A program made the position numbers and the translations under genes. The notes beneath the pieces are model-generated. The model worked only from the letters and a program-made list of their open reading frames with translations, did no database searches and had not been told where the DNA came from. A stretch of 41,185 nucleotides of DNA from an uncultured Bacilli bacterium (GTDB lineage: Bacteria; Bacillota_I; Bacilli_A; RF39; UBA660), in assembly GCA_947632545.1 (NCBI GenBank), contig CANRPP010000010.1, forward strand, positions 1 through 41,185, read 5' to 3'. Shown here piece by piece: positions 9,910 through 19,171 of the stretch. The first letter of the stretch is position 1. Every line of letters begins with the position of its first letter.

Positions 9910-10019
9910 ATTAATATCTTACTCATAATTAAACAAAATATTCATACAAAATAAAAAATTTGTTATAAATAATTATTTGTGTATAATATTATTATAAGAA
10001 AAAGAAAGTTGGTAATAAT

Positions 10020-11115
10020 ATGAATAGTGAGTTAAAGAAAAATTTAGAAGAATATCAAAAAGAAATTCTTGATTTATGGAGGTCACTTTGACGCTGATAA
10101 GAAAAAGGATGAAATAAAGAAATTAGAAGAAGAAAGTAATAAAAGTGATTTTTGGAATAATAGAGATACTGCAAATGAAGTTATTGATAAAATAAATAAT
10201 TTAAAAAAGATTATTGATCCACTAGAAGAATTACAAGATGAAATAACTTCTAATCTAGAAATGATAAAACTATTAGAAGTAGAAAATGATTACTCTATAT
10301 TAACTAGTATTGCAGATGATATCAAAAATATAAGTAAAAAATTAGAATCTATAAGACTATTATTACTTTTAAATGGCAAATATGATAATGAAAATTGTAT
10401 AATTGAAATTCATCCTGGAGCTGGAGGTACTGAATCATGTGACTGGGCATCTATGCTTTACAGAATGTATACCAGATGGTGTGAATCAAAAAATTATAAA
10501 ATAGAATTATTAGATTATCAAGATGGGGATACTGCAGGAATTAAAAGTGTATCACTATTAGTCAAAGGTAATAATGCCTATGGTTATCTAAAAAACGAAA
10601 GAGGAGTTCATAGATTAGTTAGATTATCTCCATTTGACTCAAACAATAGAAGACACACATCATTTGCATCAGTAGAAGTTACACCAGATATAAAAAAAGA
10701 TATTGATATAGAAATAGATGATAAAGATTTAAAAATCGATGTTTATCGTTCAACAGGAGCAGGTGGTCAAGGAGTAAATACCACAGATTCTGCAGTAAGA
10801 GTAACTCACTTACCAACTAAAATCGTTGTAACTTGTCAAAATGAAAGAAGTCAGATACAAAATAAGGAACATGCTATACAAGTTTTAAAAACAAAATTAC
10901 TTTTATTAGAAGAAGAAAAACAAGAAAAAGAACTAAATAATATAAAAGGAGAACATCAAAATATAGATTTTGGTTCCCAAATAAGAAGTTATGTAATGCA
11001 TCCTTATTCAATGGTAAAAGATCACAGAACAAATATTGAAACAAGTAACGTCTCAAAAGTTTTAGATGGTGATATTGATATGTTTATAGAAGAGAATTTG
11101 AAAAGGGGAATGTAA
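10020..11115 (+). CDS. prfB: Peptide chain release factor 2 with programmed +1 frameshift
   Basis: ATG 10020 opens a 23-codon ORF ending TGG AGG TCA CTT TGA C; +1 shift at CTT|TGA (10086-10091) enters the 10069-11115 ORF, which has the GGQ motif (STGAGGQGVNTTDSAVR). Confidence 0.95.
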
Positions 11116-11116
11116 A

Positions 11117-11998
11117 ATGAAATTCTTTACTAACAGAAGCCTAGAAAATATTGATAAAAAAATAGATAATAAAAATATAGTAAGAAGATATACAAAATTT
11201 TGTATAGGATGTTTAATAGTTGCTATAGCTTTTAATCTTTTTTTATCACCAAATGAATTAGTACCTGGTGGAGTTGGTGGAGCATCAATTATAATAAATG
11301 AAGTATTTAGAATAAATAAATCAGTTTTTATTCTAGTTATAGATTTACTTCTCTTAATATTAAGCTTTATATTTTTAGGTAAAGTAAAAACTAGAGGTTC
11401 AATTTTAGGATCATTATTATTCCCAATTTTTGTACAATTAACATCTAATATTAATAACTACATACAAATTGATACCTCCCAATTATTATTATCAGCTATA
11501 TTTGGTGGAGTTTTATATGGCTTTGGAGCAGGTATTATATTTAAATCTGGATTTACAACAGGTGGTACAGATATCCTAAATCAAATAATTTCAAAATACG
11601 CCAAAATAAGTATGGGAAAAAGTATGATTATATGTGATGGTATTATAGTTTTATTATCAGGAATAGTATTTGGTCCTAATATCTTAATGTATTCAATTAT
11701 TATTTTATATTTAATAAGTTATATGTCAGATAGAGTAATATTAGGAATTTCAGATAGTAAGGCTTTTTATATTGTTACAGATGAAGAAAAAAAGATAAAA
11801 GAATACATTATGAAATATTTAAATCATGGAGTAACTGTATTTAATGCTAGAGGAGGTTTTAAAAAAGAAAGAGAACATGTCTTACTTTGTGTACTTCCTA
11901 CTAAAGATTATTACAAATTAAAAGAAGGAATTCATGAAATAGATCCAGATGCTTTTTTTGTAGTATGTGATGCTTATGAAGTGTTTGGGGGTGAGTAG
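11117..11998 (+). CDS. YitT family membrane protein (DUF161 + DUF2179)
   Basis: LSPNELVPGGVGGASI, FKSGFTTGGTDIL, C-terminal GVTVFNARGGF...EIDPDAFFVVCDAYEV. Confidence 0.9.
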   Translation: MKFFTNRSLENIDKKIDNKNIVRRYTKFCIGCLIVAIAFNLFLSPNELVPGGVGGASIIINEVFRINKSVFILVIDLLLLILSFIFLGKVKTRGSILGSLLFPIFVQLTSNINNYIQIDTSQLLLSAIFGGVLYGFGAGIIFKSGFTTGGTDILNQIISKYAKISMGKSMIICDGIIVLLSGIVFGPNILMYSIIILYLISYMSDRVILGISDSKAFYIVTDEEKKIKEYIMKYLNHGVTVFNARGGFKKEREHVLLCVLPTKDYYKLKEGIHEIDPDAFFVVCDAYEVFGGE

Positions 11999-12895
11999 AT
12001 GGATAATATAGAAAAAATTATACCTGAAGTTATATTAGAAAATGATATTATAAAAAGAATTAGAAAAAAAAGATTAGTATCTAGATATATTACTTTAATA
12101 TTTTCATTATTAATATTATCTTTGGTATTTAATATATTTTTAGTATCAACTAATATAGTATCAGGAGGTATAAATGGTATTGCTATAATTTTTAAGAACT
12201 TATATAAAATAGATCCTTCAATAGTTATGTTTATTGTATCTGTAACACTATTATTATTAAGTTTTATCTTTTTAGGAGCAGAAAGAACTACAGGATCTAT
12301 AGTTGCAACATTTATATATCCATTACTAGTAAAATTAACATCTAACATAACTGAATTAATTGCAGTTGATACAAGTGATTTGATTTTAGTATCAATCTTC
12401 GTAGGAATTATTGGAGGTTTTGCTAATGGCTTAATTTATAAAACAGGCTTTAGTAATGGTGGACTTCCAATAATTAGTCAGATATTATATGATAAATTTG
12501 GTATACCTCCAGGTAAAAGCTCTTTATTTATAAATGGTACGGTAGTATTTATTGGAGGAATATTCTTTGGTTTTACAATGGTTATGTATGCACTTATAAT
12601 TATTTATATTAATAGTATTATATTAGAAAAAGTAATATTAGGTATAAGTAATAAAAAAGCTTTTTATATAATTACAAATAAAGATGCTAAAATAAAAAAA
12701 TATATAATAGAAACTTTAAAACATAGTGTTACAACTTTTAATGTAAAAGGAGGATTTTTGAAAAAAAGAGATAATGTTTTATTAACAGTAGTACCATCAA
12801 GAGAATATTTTATGGCAGCAGAGGGAATTAAAGAGATAGATCCAGATGCCTTTTTTCTAGTTTGTGACGCTTATCAAGTAGAGGGTGGAAGATAA
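11999..12895 (+). CDS. YitT family membrane protein, tandem paralog
   Basis: Same architecture; EIDPDAFFLVCDAYQV end. Confidence 0.9.
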   Translation: MDNIEKIIPEVILENDIIKRIRKKRLVSRYITLIFSLLILSLVFNIFLVSTNIVSGGINGIAIIFKNLYKIDPSIVMFIVSVTLLLLSFIFLGAERTTGSIVATFIYPLLVKLTSNITELIAVDTSDLILVSIFVGIIGGFANGLIYKTGFSNGGLPIISQILYDKFGIPPGKSSLFINGTVVFIGGIFFGFTMVMYALIIIYINSIILEKVILGISNKKAFYIITNKDAKIKKYIIETLKHSVTTFNVKGGFLKKRDNVLLTVVPSREYFMAAEGIKEIDPDAFFLVCDAYQVEGGR

Positions 12896-12996
12896 GTTTA
12901 AAATATGGTAGAAATTTCTATATATTAAGACTATGTTCTTCTTTTTTTTTGTCGAAATATGTGTTATACTTTAAATACTAAGGTGGTTGATAATTG

Positions 12997-13695
12997 ATGG
13001 ACTTAATTAGATTAAGAAATGTAAATAAAAAATATAAAAATGGTGTAACTGCCATATATGATATGAATTTATCAATTAAGAAAGGTTCATTTGTTTTTGT
13101 TATAGGTGGAAGTGGTTCAGGAAAAAGTACACTTATTAAAATGTTATACCGTGAAGAAAAACCTACTAGTGGTCAAATTGTAGTAGGTGGTGTTAATGTT
13201 GCAAAATTAAGAAATCAAAAAGTTTATAAATTACGAAGAAAATTAGGTATAGTATTTCAAGATTATAGGTTGTTACCAAAATTAACAGTATTTGAAAATG
13301 TTGCCTTTGCTATGGAAGTATTAGGAGCTCATAAAGAAGAAACTAGAGAAAAAACTTTAAAAGCTCTTGAAATGGTTGGATTAAAAAATAAAGTTCATAA
13401 TTATCCAGATCAATTATCTGGAGGAGAACAACAACGTGTTGCAATAGCAAGAGCGATAGTTAATGATCCAAAATTACTATTATGTGATGAACCTACAGGA
13501 AACTTAGATCCAGAAATGAGTATGGAAATTATGAAGGTACTAGAAAATATTAATAAAAAAAGAGGTACAACAATTTTAATGGTTACACATGATAAAGAAA
13601 TAGTTAATAAAATGAAAAAACAAGTAATTACATTAAAAGATGGACGATTAATTAATAATATAGAGAAAGGAACATATAACGATGAAGATATTTAG
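12997..13695 (+). CDS. ftsE: Cell-division ABC ATPase FtsE
   Basis: GGSGSGKSTLIKML, LSGGEQQRVAIARAIV, LLCDEPTGNLDPEMS; overlaps ftsX. Confidence 0.94.
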   Translation: MDLIRLRNVNKKYKNGVTAIYDMNLSIKKGSFVFVIGGSGSGKSTLIKMLYREEKPTSGQIVVGGVNVAKLRNQKVYKLRRKLGIVFQDYRLLPKLTVFENVAFAMEVLGAHKEETREKTLKALEMVGLKNKVHNYPDQLSGGEQQRVAIARAIVNDPKLLLCDEPTGNLDPEMSMEIMKVLENINKKRGTTILMVTHDKEIVNKMKKQVITLKDGRLINNIEKGTYNDEDI

Positions 13696-14581
13696 GATGT
13701 TAGGAAGAAGCATTAGAGATGCTTTCAAAAGTGTATTTAGAAATTTTAGTCTATCTTTAGCCTCTGTATCTTGTATAACTATAACTCTTATAATAGTTGC
13801 AGTATCTATAATTGCATCACTTAATGTTGAAAATTTTACTAAAGAAATAGAAAGTGATTTAACAATAGTTGTATTCCTAGATCAAGATGTAGATAAATCA
13901 GATATAAAATCTGTGACTAATCAGATAAAAGAACTAGATAATATTGATTCATATAAATTTAAAGATAAAGAACAAGTAAAAAAAGAAATGCAAGATGAAT
14001 CAGCAGTATTTAAATCAGTTATGTCTGAATGGACTGAAGAAGATAATCCATTAAAAAATACTTTTCAAATAAAAGTAAAAGATGCAACTAAAATATCTAA
14101 AACTGCTAAAAAAATAGAAAAAATGAAACATGTATCATTAGTTAGATATGGTGAAGGAATGGTAGATAAGTTAGTTAGAGCTTTCTCATCAATTGAAAAA
14201 GTAGCTTATGGAGTAGTTATAGCATTAATAGTAGTAACTATATTCTTAATAATTAATACAATAAAATTAACTATATTTTCTAGAAAAAGAGAAATTAGTA
14301 TTATGCGTTTAGTAGGTGCAAGTAACTTTTCAATTAAAACACCATTTATTATTGAAGGTATGATACTAGGTCTTATTGGTTCAATTATACCAGTGATTTT
14401 AACAACATTCGGATATTTAACATTCTATAAACACTTTGATGGATATTTATTTACTGAACTTATAAAACTAATTAAGCCAGAACCATTTATATATACTACT
14501 TCAATAATAGTAGTAATAATTGGAATAATAGTAGGTATGATAGGTAGTGCAAGTGCAGTAAGGAAGTACTTAAAAGTTTAA
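13682..14581 (+). CDS. ftsX: Cell-division permease FtsX
   Basis: 299 aa, N-terminal RSIRDAFKSVFRNFSLSLASVSCI, extracellular loop, 4 TM. Confidence 0.94.
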   Translation: MKIFRMLGRSIRDAFKSVFRNFSLSLASVSCITITLIIVAVSIIASLNVENFTKEIESDLTIVVFLDQDVDKSDIKSVTNQIKELDNIDSYKFKDKEQVKKEMQDESAVFKSVMSEWTEEDNPLKNTFQIKVKDATKISKTAKKIEKMKHVSLVRYGEGMVDKLVRAFSSIEKVAYGVVIALIVVTIFLIINTIKLTIFSRKREISIMRLVGASNFSIKTPFIIEGMILGLIGSIIPVILTTFGYLTFYKHFDGYLFTELIKLIKPEPFIYTTSIIVVIIGIIVGMIGSASAVRKYLKV

Positions 14582-15747
14582 TGAAAAATAAAGTAATTAC
14601 TATAACTTCATTTTTAATAATATTATTTGCCTTTGTAGCACTACCGAAGGATGTTTCTGCTGTAACATTAAAACAATATGAAGAGGATGTAAATAAATAT
14701 GTTAATGAATTAAAAGAAAAAGAAAGTAAATTAGCAAAAAGTAAAGAAGAAGTAGAACAAGTTAAAAAAAATATAGCAACAATTGAATCACAAATAACAG
14801 AAACAACTAATAATATTAAAACATTAGAAGATGAAATAGATAAAAGTAATAAGGAAATAGATAATAAAAAAGAGCAAAGTAAGAAAATAATAAAATATTA
14901 TCAGATTATGAATGAAGGCGAATCATATATTGAATATATTTTTGGAGCTACTAGTATAACAGATATGATTTACAGAATGTCTGTTGTAGAACAATTAACT
15001 GATTATAATCAAAAAGTTGTTAAAGAACTAACAGATTTGATTAATAAAAATAAAGCAAAAAAAGAAGAGCTTGCAAAAAAACAAGAAGAGCTTTCTAAAT
15101 TAAAGAAAAATTTACAAAGTGAAAAAGAAAGAATAGAACAAAATATTCTTAGTATAGAAGGAACAATTCCAAATACTAAAGATTCAATAAAAGCTAGTCA
15201 ATCAAAAGTAGACTATTATAAAGCAAAAGGTTGTAAATCAAATGATGTTATTGGTATAGATTGTGCCGTTGTTCCAAAGGTAAGTGGCTCATCTTCTAGT
15301 TTACCTCCAGGAGTAACTGTAGGACCAAATGGTTTTAGACTTCCAATAGTAGGAGGTAGAATATCTCAAGGCTATGGAGGAGGACATAAAGGAGTAGATT
15401 TCTCATTTTGGGGAAGATGCGGTGAGCCAATTTATGCAGTGGCTGCAGGAACAGTCTATTACGTAGGAAGTGGAAAAGATAATTATGGTGCAAAAATGGT
15501 GTTAATTGTCCATAATGTTAATGGCAGACTTGTATTTTCACAATATGCTCATTTACAAGGATATAATGTAAGTGAAGGACAAAACGTAGATGTTAATACT
15601 GTAATTGGATATATGGGAAGTACTGGCTATTCATCAGGTTGTCATCTTCATTTAGAAATGTCAAATGATTATGGTTGGGATTACAATGCAAGTTATAATA
15701 CATATATAAAACATATAGTAAGTCCATTTACATATATACAACTATAA
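14581..15747 (+). CDS. PcsB/EnvC-like murein hydrolase (coiled coil + M23 peptidase)
   Basis: Signal peptide, long coiled coil, GYGGGHKGVDFS...GCHLHLEM LytM motifs; directly after ftsEX. Confidence 0.92.
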   Translation: MKNKVITITSFLIILFAFVALPKDVSAVTLKQYEEDVNKYVNELKEKESKLAKSKEEVEQVKKNIATIESQITETTNNIKTLEDEIDKSNKEIDNKKEQSKKIIKYYQIMNEGESYIEYIFGATSITDMIYRMSVVEQLTDYNQKVVKELTDLINKNKAKKEELAKKQEELSKLKKNLQSEKERIEQNILSIEGTIPNTKDSIKASQSKVDYYKAKGCKSNDVIGIDCAVVPKVSGSSSSLPPGVTVGPNGFRLPIVGGRISQGYGGGHKGVDFSFWGRCGEPIYAVAAGTVYYVGSGKDNYGAKMVLIVHNVNGRLVFSQYAHLQGYNVSEGQNVDVNTVIGYMGSTGYSSGCHLHLEMSNDYGWDYNASYNTYIKHIVSPFTYIQL

Positions 15748-15758
15748 TACCTATAAAA

Positions 15759-15785
15759 AAATACTTATAAATTAAGTATTTTTTT
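15759..15785 (+). terminator. Intrinsic terminator
   Basis: AAATACTTA-taaat-TAAGTATTT + T-run. Confidence 0.75.
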
Positions 15786-15846
15786 CTTGCAATAATTATA
15801 AAGATAAGTATAATATATATAAAATCTTAATAAATGAGGAATTTTT

Positions 15847-16533
15847 ATGAGAAAACAAATAGTTAAGAATAATTTTTTTTCAAATGAGAATAAAAAATAT
15901 TTATATAATAGAAACATAAAATATTTACTTGATAATAATGAAATGAATATTGAAATGTATAAATCATTAACTAATAAGGAATTATTAACAGATGAAAATA
16001 AACTTAAAATTGCCAAAGTATTAGTAGTAGAAGATTTTAATATAGCAGGAGAATTAATTAAAAATATTAATAAAGAAAAATATGATTTAGAATCTTGTGT
16101 AGTAGAGAAAATGATAAATGAGCAAAAAATATATAATGAATTATCAGAAGATCAAAAAAAAATTTTTGCTAAAGCAAAAGAAATGGGAAAAATGTATCTA
16201 GAAATAAAAAACTTTAGAGAAGCTTATGATTGGTATACAATGGGTTTATATGTAACTAAACATCCAGTATTCTATTATTACATAGGAAAAACTTTTTATA
16301 AATTAGGAAAAAATCTTGAGGCTAGATCATGGTTTAACGATTATAGAGTATGTGGTGGAGAAAAATTTACAAAGTCAATGTTATATTTAGGAAAGATATA
16401 TCAAAATTGGAATAATATTGATAAAGCATTAAAACTTTTTAGTACTGCTGATATAATAGATGAAACATTAGGAAATAGTAATCATTATAAGATTGTATAC
16501 AATTTACACAAAGAAAAAAGTAAAATTATTTAA
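15847..16533 (+). CDS. TPR-like repeat protein
   Basis: EAYDWYTMGLYVTKHPVFYYYIGKTFYKLGKNLEARSWFNDY...YLGKIYQNWNNIDKALKLF. Confidence 0.6.
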   Translation: MRKQIVKNNFFSNENKKYLYNRNIKYLLDNNEMNIEMYKSLTNKELLTDENKLKIAKVLVVEDFNIAGELIKNINKEKYDLESCVVEKMINEQKIYNELSEDQKKIFAKAKEMGKMYLEIKNFREAYDWYTMGLYVTKHPVFYYYIGKTFYKLGKNLEARSWFNDYRVCGGEKFTKSMLYLGKIYQNWNNIDKALKLFSTADIIDETLGNSNHYKIVYNLHKEKSKII

Positions 16534-16546
16534 TAATTTTGCTTTT
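16516..16546. terminator. Bidirectional hairpin inside the overlapping 3' ends of two convergent genes
   Basis: AAAAGTAAAATTA...TAATTTTGCTTTT spanning the 16526-16533 overlap. Confidence 0.6.
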
Positions 16547-17239
16547 ATTTTTTATTAATAAATCAATTATATCTTTTTTATCAGTAAATAAACAGTCAGT
16601 AAGTATTTTTTTCTGTTTAATATTAAAAAAATAATTTATAATTAGAAAATCATTAGGCTTATATTTATAACCTTTTCTTTTTAAATAATTACAAGTAAAA
16701 AACTTACAAGGTAAACAATTAATAGTACAATGATTTTTATCCAAATATTTACAAACTTTTCCTTTAGTATAGCAGCAACCATATTTAAGTATTTCTATAT
16801 TAAATTTATTTAATAAACATCTTTTTCTACAGCATATATTATTTTTAAAATCACAAATATTATAATTATTAAATCGCTCGTCTAATTCTTTACTAACATA
16901 ATCATATATATAAGAGTATCTTTTATTTAAATCATCAATATTATCTGCCTCATATATTGCTACTAATTCATTAAGATAATATATATTATCATTATTTTCG
17001 ATATAAAATAAATATTTTGTAGTATTAATTTCAAACTTGTTAATAACTTTAATTAAATATTTATATAATTTTAATAAAACTTTATTATCATAATATTTAA
17101 TATTAATTTTTATTGCGTCAAATTTATTATATAAATTAATATTATCTATATTAGAATTAATACTATCATCATTAATCTCAAAATATTTTAAATCTTCATT
17201 TACAATACCAATTTTTTTATTTATTTTTCTTTTAATCAT
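16526..17239 (-). CDS. Cysteine-rich protein of unknown function (cysteine-cluster type)
   Basis: C-terminal half CDFKNNICCRKRC...GCCYTKGKVCKYLDKNHCTINCLPCKFFTCNY. Confidence 0.55.
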   Translation of the reverse strand: MIKRKINKKIGIVNEDLKYFEINDDSINSNIDNINLYNKFDAIKINIKYYDNKVLLKLYKYLIKVINKFEINTTKYLFYIENNDNIYYLNELVAIYEADNIDDLNKRYSYIYDYVSKELDERFNNYNICDFKNNICCRKRCLLNKFNIEILKYGCCYTKGKVCKYLDKNHCTINCLPCKFFTCNYLKRKGYKYKPNDFLIINYFFNIKQKKILTDCLFTDKKDIIDLLIKNKSKIIK

Positions 17240-17289
17240 AAAATCATCTCTATAAAAATTATATCATGTATTTTAAACAATATAAAAAA

Positions 17290-17309
17290 ATAGTTCCATA
17301 AAGAACTAT
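17290..17309 (-). terminator. Intrinsic terminator of sortase gene (minus strand)
   Basis: ATAGTTC-cataaa-GAACTAT; A-run on + strand reads as T-run on minus strand. Confidence 0.65.
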
Positions 17310-18154
17310 CTTTGTTGTCTTTTAACTAATTTTGCTTGAACAACAATTCTACCACCTTCATTGTTTTGACAGGTTGATAGAGTAAGTATATTATTATTTA
17401 TATTTACTGGAGTATCAATTGGTGCAACATTTCTTTGCTTCATTGTATCAAGCCATTGTTGTTTAGCATTTGGTGATGAAAAACTAGTTGTAATATAATA
17501 TCCTTCACTTTTTATAGTATAAATTGAGAATATTTGGAAAATCATGTTTTCTTTAGGTGTTGATAACCATATAGCGTAATTATCTTTATTACTTTGCCAA
17601 TTTTTTGTAAGTGCATATTTTAAAGATCCAAATACAGTTTTATCAAGTCTACCATGACCATAAATAACAGTATTATCACTCAAACTATTAATGTTATTTC
17701 TATAATCCATAAATACCCATCCTGCATCATTTCTAGTTTTATCAAAAGCATGATTAAGGTAATAATCATTATTATTAGTTTGAACTACAGGATAATTAAT
17801 ATTAGTATTTTTCATATGAATATACGCTACAGTATCTTTGTTTTTTGCAAGTAAACTATTAAAGTCAACTTCATAAAAAGGAAGACCAACATAATACCAG
17901 TAATCACTTTCTTTATCGGTATTAGGTTCAAGAATTTCTCCTTCATTATCATTCTTTTTGACTTTAACTTCATCTTTTATATCATGATTTATTTTTTTAA
18001 TTTTTTGATTATCTTGATACCATGAATATATTTTAAATATTGAAAAAATCATTATATCAAGAAAGAAAATTATAAGAATCCAAAATGTTAATAGACTAAT
18101 TTTTTTCTTCTTTTTCTTTATTCTTTTTTTAATTTTAACTTTTTTCTTTGACAT
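17306..18154 (-). CDS. Class B-like sortase
   Basis: NINYPVVQTNNNDYYLNHAFD, NTVIYGHG catalytic His, ILTLSTCQN catalytic Cys, GGRIVVQAKL Arg; N-terminal TM. Confidence 0.9.
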   Translation of the reverse strand: MSKKKVKIKKRIKKKKKKISLLTFWILIIFFLDIMIFSIFKIYSWYQDNQKIKKINHDIKDEVKVKKNDNEGEILEPNTDKESDYWYYVGLPFYEVDFNSLLAKNKDTVAYIHMKNTNINYPVVQTNNNDYYLNHAFDKTRNDAGWVFMDYRNNINSLSDNTVIYGHGRLDKTVFGSLKYALTKNWQSNKDNYAIWLSTPKENMIFQIFSIYTIKSEGYYITTSFSSPNAKQQWLDTMKQRNVAPIDTPVNINNNILTLSTCQNNEGGRIVVQAKLVKRQQR

Positions 18155-18247
18155 GATATCACCTCATTTCACACATAATATAGTATAACATAATTTACAT
18201 TATATTATATAATTATTTGATAAAAAATAATAATTTTACAAAAAATA

Positions 18248-18279
18248 TTGACTCGGGGGGGGGGTAGTTATTGTATAAT
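18248..18279 (+). promoter_or_regulatory. Poly-G spacer promoter 1: TTGACT-C-G10-TAGTTATTG-TATAAT (20-nt spacer)
   Basis: -35 at 18248-18253, G tract 18255-18264, -10 at 18274-18279, read directly. Confidence 0.85.
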
Positions 18280-18303
18280 ACTAATATGAAGGGAGAGAAA
18301 ATA

Positions 18304-19095
18304 ATGAAAAAAGTTAAAATGATGATGGTTATTGTATTAGCAACTTTTATGGTAATGCCAGCAGTATTTGCTCTTGATAATATTACTACATATGGTGAAG
18401 TTACTGATATTACAGGTACTAGTGGAAAACATACAGATAATTATAAAGCACCTAAAAAACAGGCTGATGAAAACAATAAAACTACTACTTTTGATATTAC
18501 TGAAGGTGAATTAGAAGTAATCGATAAAACTGCAGCTGCTGGAATACCTGATGAATATGATGATTCTACTTTATTTGGTATTGCTGTTAAAGCTCCAACA
18601 CCTAGTACAGGATTAGAAAAAGCTTGCTGGGTAAGACCTGGAGAAACAACTTGTAAAGCAGATTCAGATGCAATAGTAGATGGTCCTGAAGGTACTTATA
18701 CTTTATGGATTTCATTTAAGGCATCAGAACTAAAAGCAGCAATTGAAGCTGATGGAGAAAATGCTGTTATAGAAAAAACAGTTAAACTTCAATGGGGTGG
18801 AAAAGACGATAATAATAATGTTCAAACAATTATTGTTAGACTTCATGCTGCTAATGTAACTTTGAAAAATGATCCAACTGCAAGTGATACTATAGCTGAA
18901 GGTTCAGAGTTTACTGAAGAAGATAAAGTAGAAGCAATTGCTGTATATAATGAAACTCATCCAAAAACAACAGCAGAAGAACAAAAACAAGAAGCAAACC
19001 CAAATACATCAGATATTAACTTATATTTATTATTAAGTTTAATAGCAGTAAGTGGATGTGGAATAGCATATACAGTAAAAAGAAGATTTAATTAA
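18304..19095 (+). CDS. Secreted cell-wall-anchored surface protein, NPNTS sorting signal
   Basis: Signal peptide MKKVKMMMVIVLATFMVMPAVFA; C-terminus NPNTSDINLYLLLSLIAVSGCGIAYTVKRRFN; ATG 18304 after AAGGGAGAG. Confidence 0.88.
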   Translation: MKKVKMMMVIVLATFMVMPAVFALDNITTYGEVTDITGTSGKHTDNYKAPKKQADENNKTTTFDITEGELEVIDKTAAAGIPDEYDDSTLFGIAVKAPTPSTGLEKACWVRPGETTCKADSDAIVDGPEGTYTLWISFKASELKAAIEADGENAVIEKTVKLQWGGKDDNNNVQTIIVRLHAANVTLKNDPTASDTIAEGSEFTEEDKVEAIAVYNETHPKTTAEEQKQEANPNTSDINLYLLLSLIAVSGCGIAYTVKRRFN

Positions 19096-19100
19096 TAAAG

Positions 19101-19123
19101 AGAAGCCTGTAGGCTTCTTTTTT
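19101..19123 (+). terminator. Intrinsic terminator
   Basis: AGAAGCC-tgta-GGCTTCT + T-run. Confidence 0.85.
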
Positions 19124-19171
19124 GCTTTATTGTTTTATAATGTAAATAGCAAAACGAATTATAAAAAAATA

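Noticed and set aside
11984-11988. GGGGG in the end of the first YitT gene
   Set aside because: Only five G, inside coding sequence; no promoter context.
12941-12951. Long T and A homopolymers (e.g. T-run near 12941-12951) as contingency loci
   Set aside because: A/T runs of this length are common in such an AT-rich genome, often belong to terminators, and are not placed in promoter spacers of surface genes.
18255-18264. Poly-G tract as a G-quadruplex element
   Set aside because: Each locus has a single isolated G run, not four spaced runs; the constant placement between -35 and -10 fits spacer-length control better. An intermolecular or register-shifted role cannot be excluded.
18271-18303. 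ORF-track starts for surface genes at 18271, 19194, 38178 and 39463, and translational (in-frame) phase variation
   Set aside because: The starts at 18271 and 19194 overlap the -10 element, and those at 38178 and 39463 lie upstream of a better RBS-ATG pair; the true ATGs are 18304, 19227, 38196 and 39496. The G tracts lie upstream of these ATGs, so they cannot shift the reading frame.
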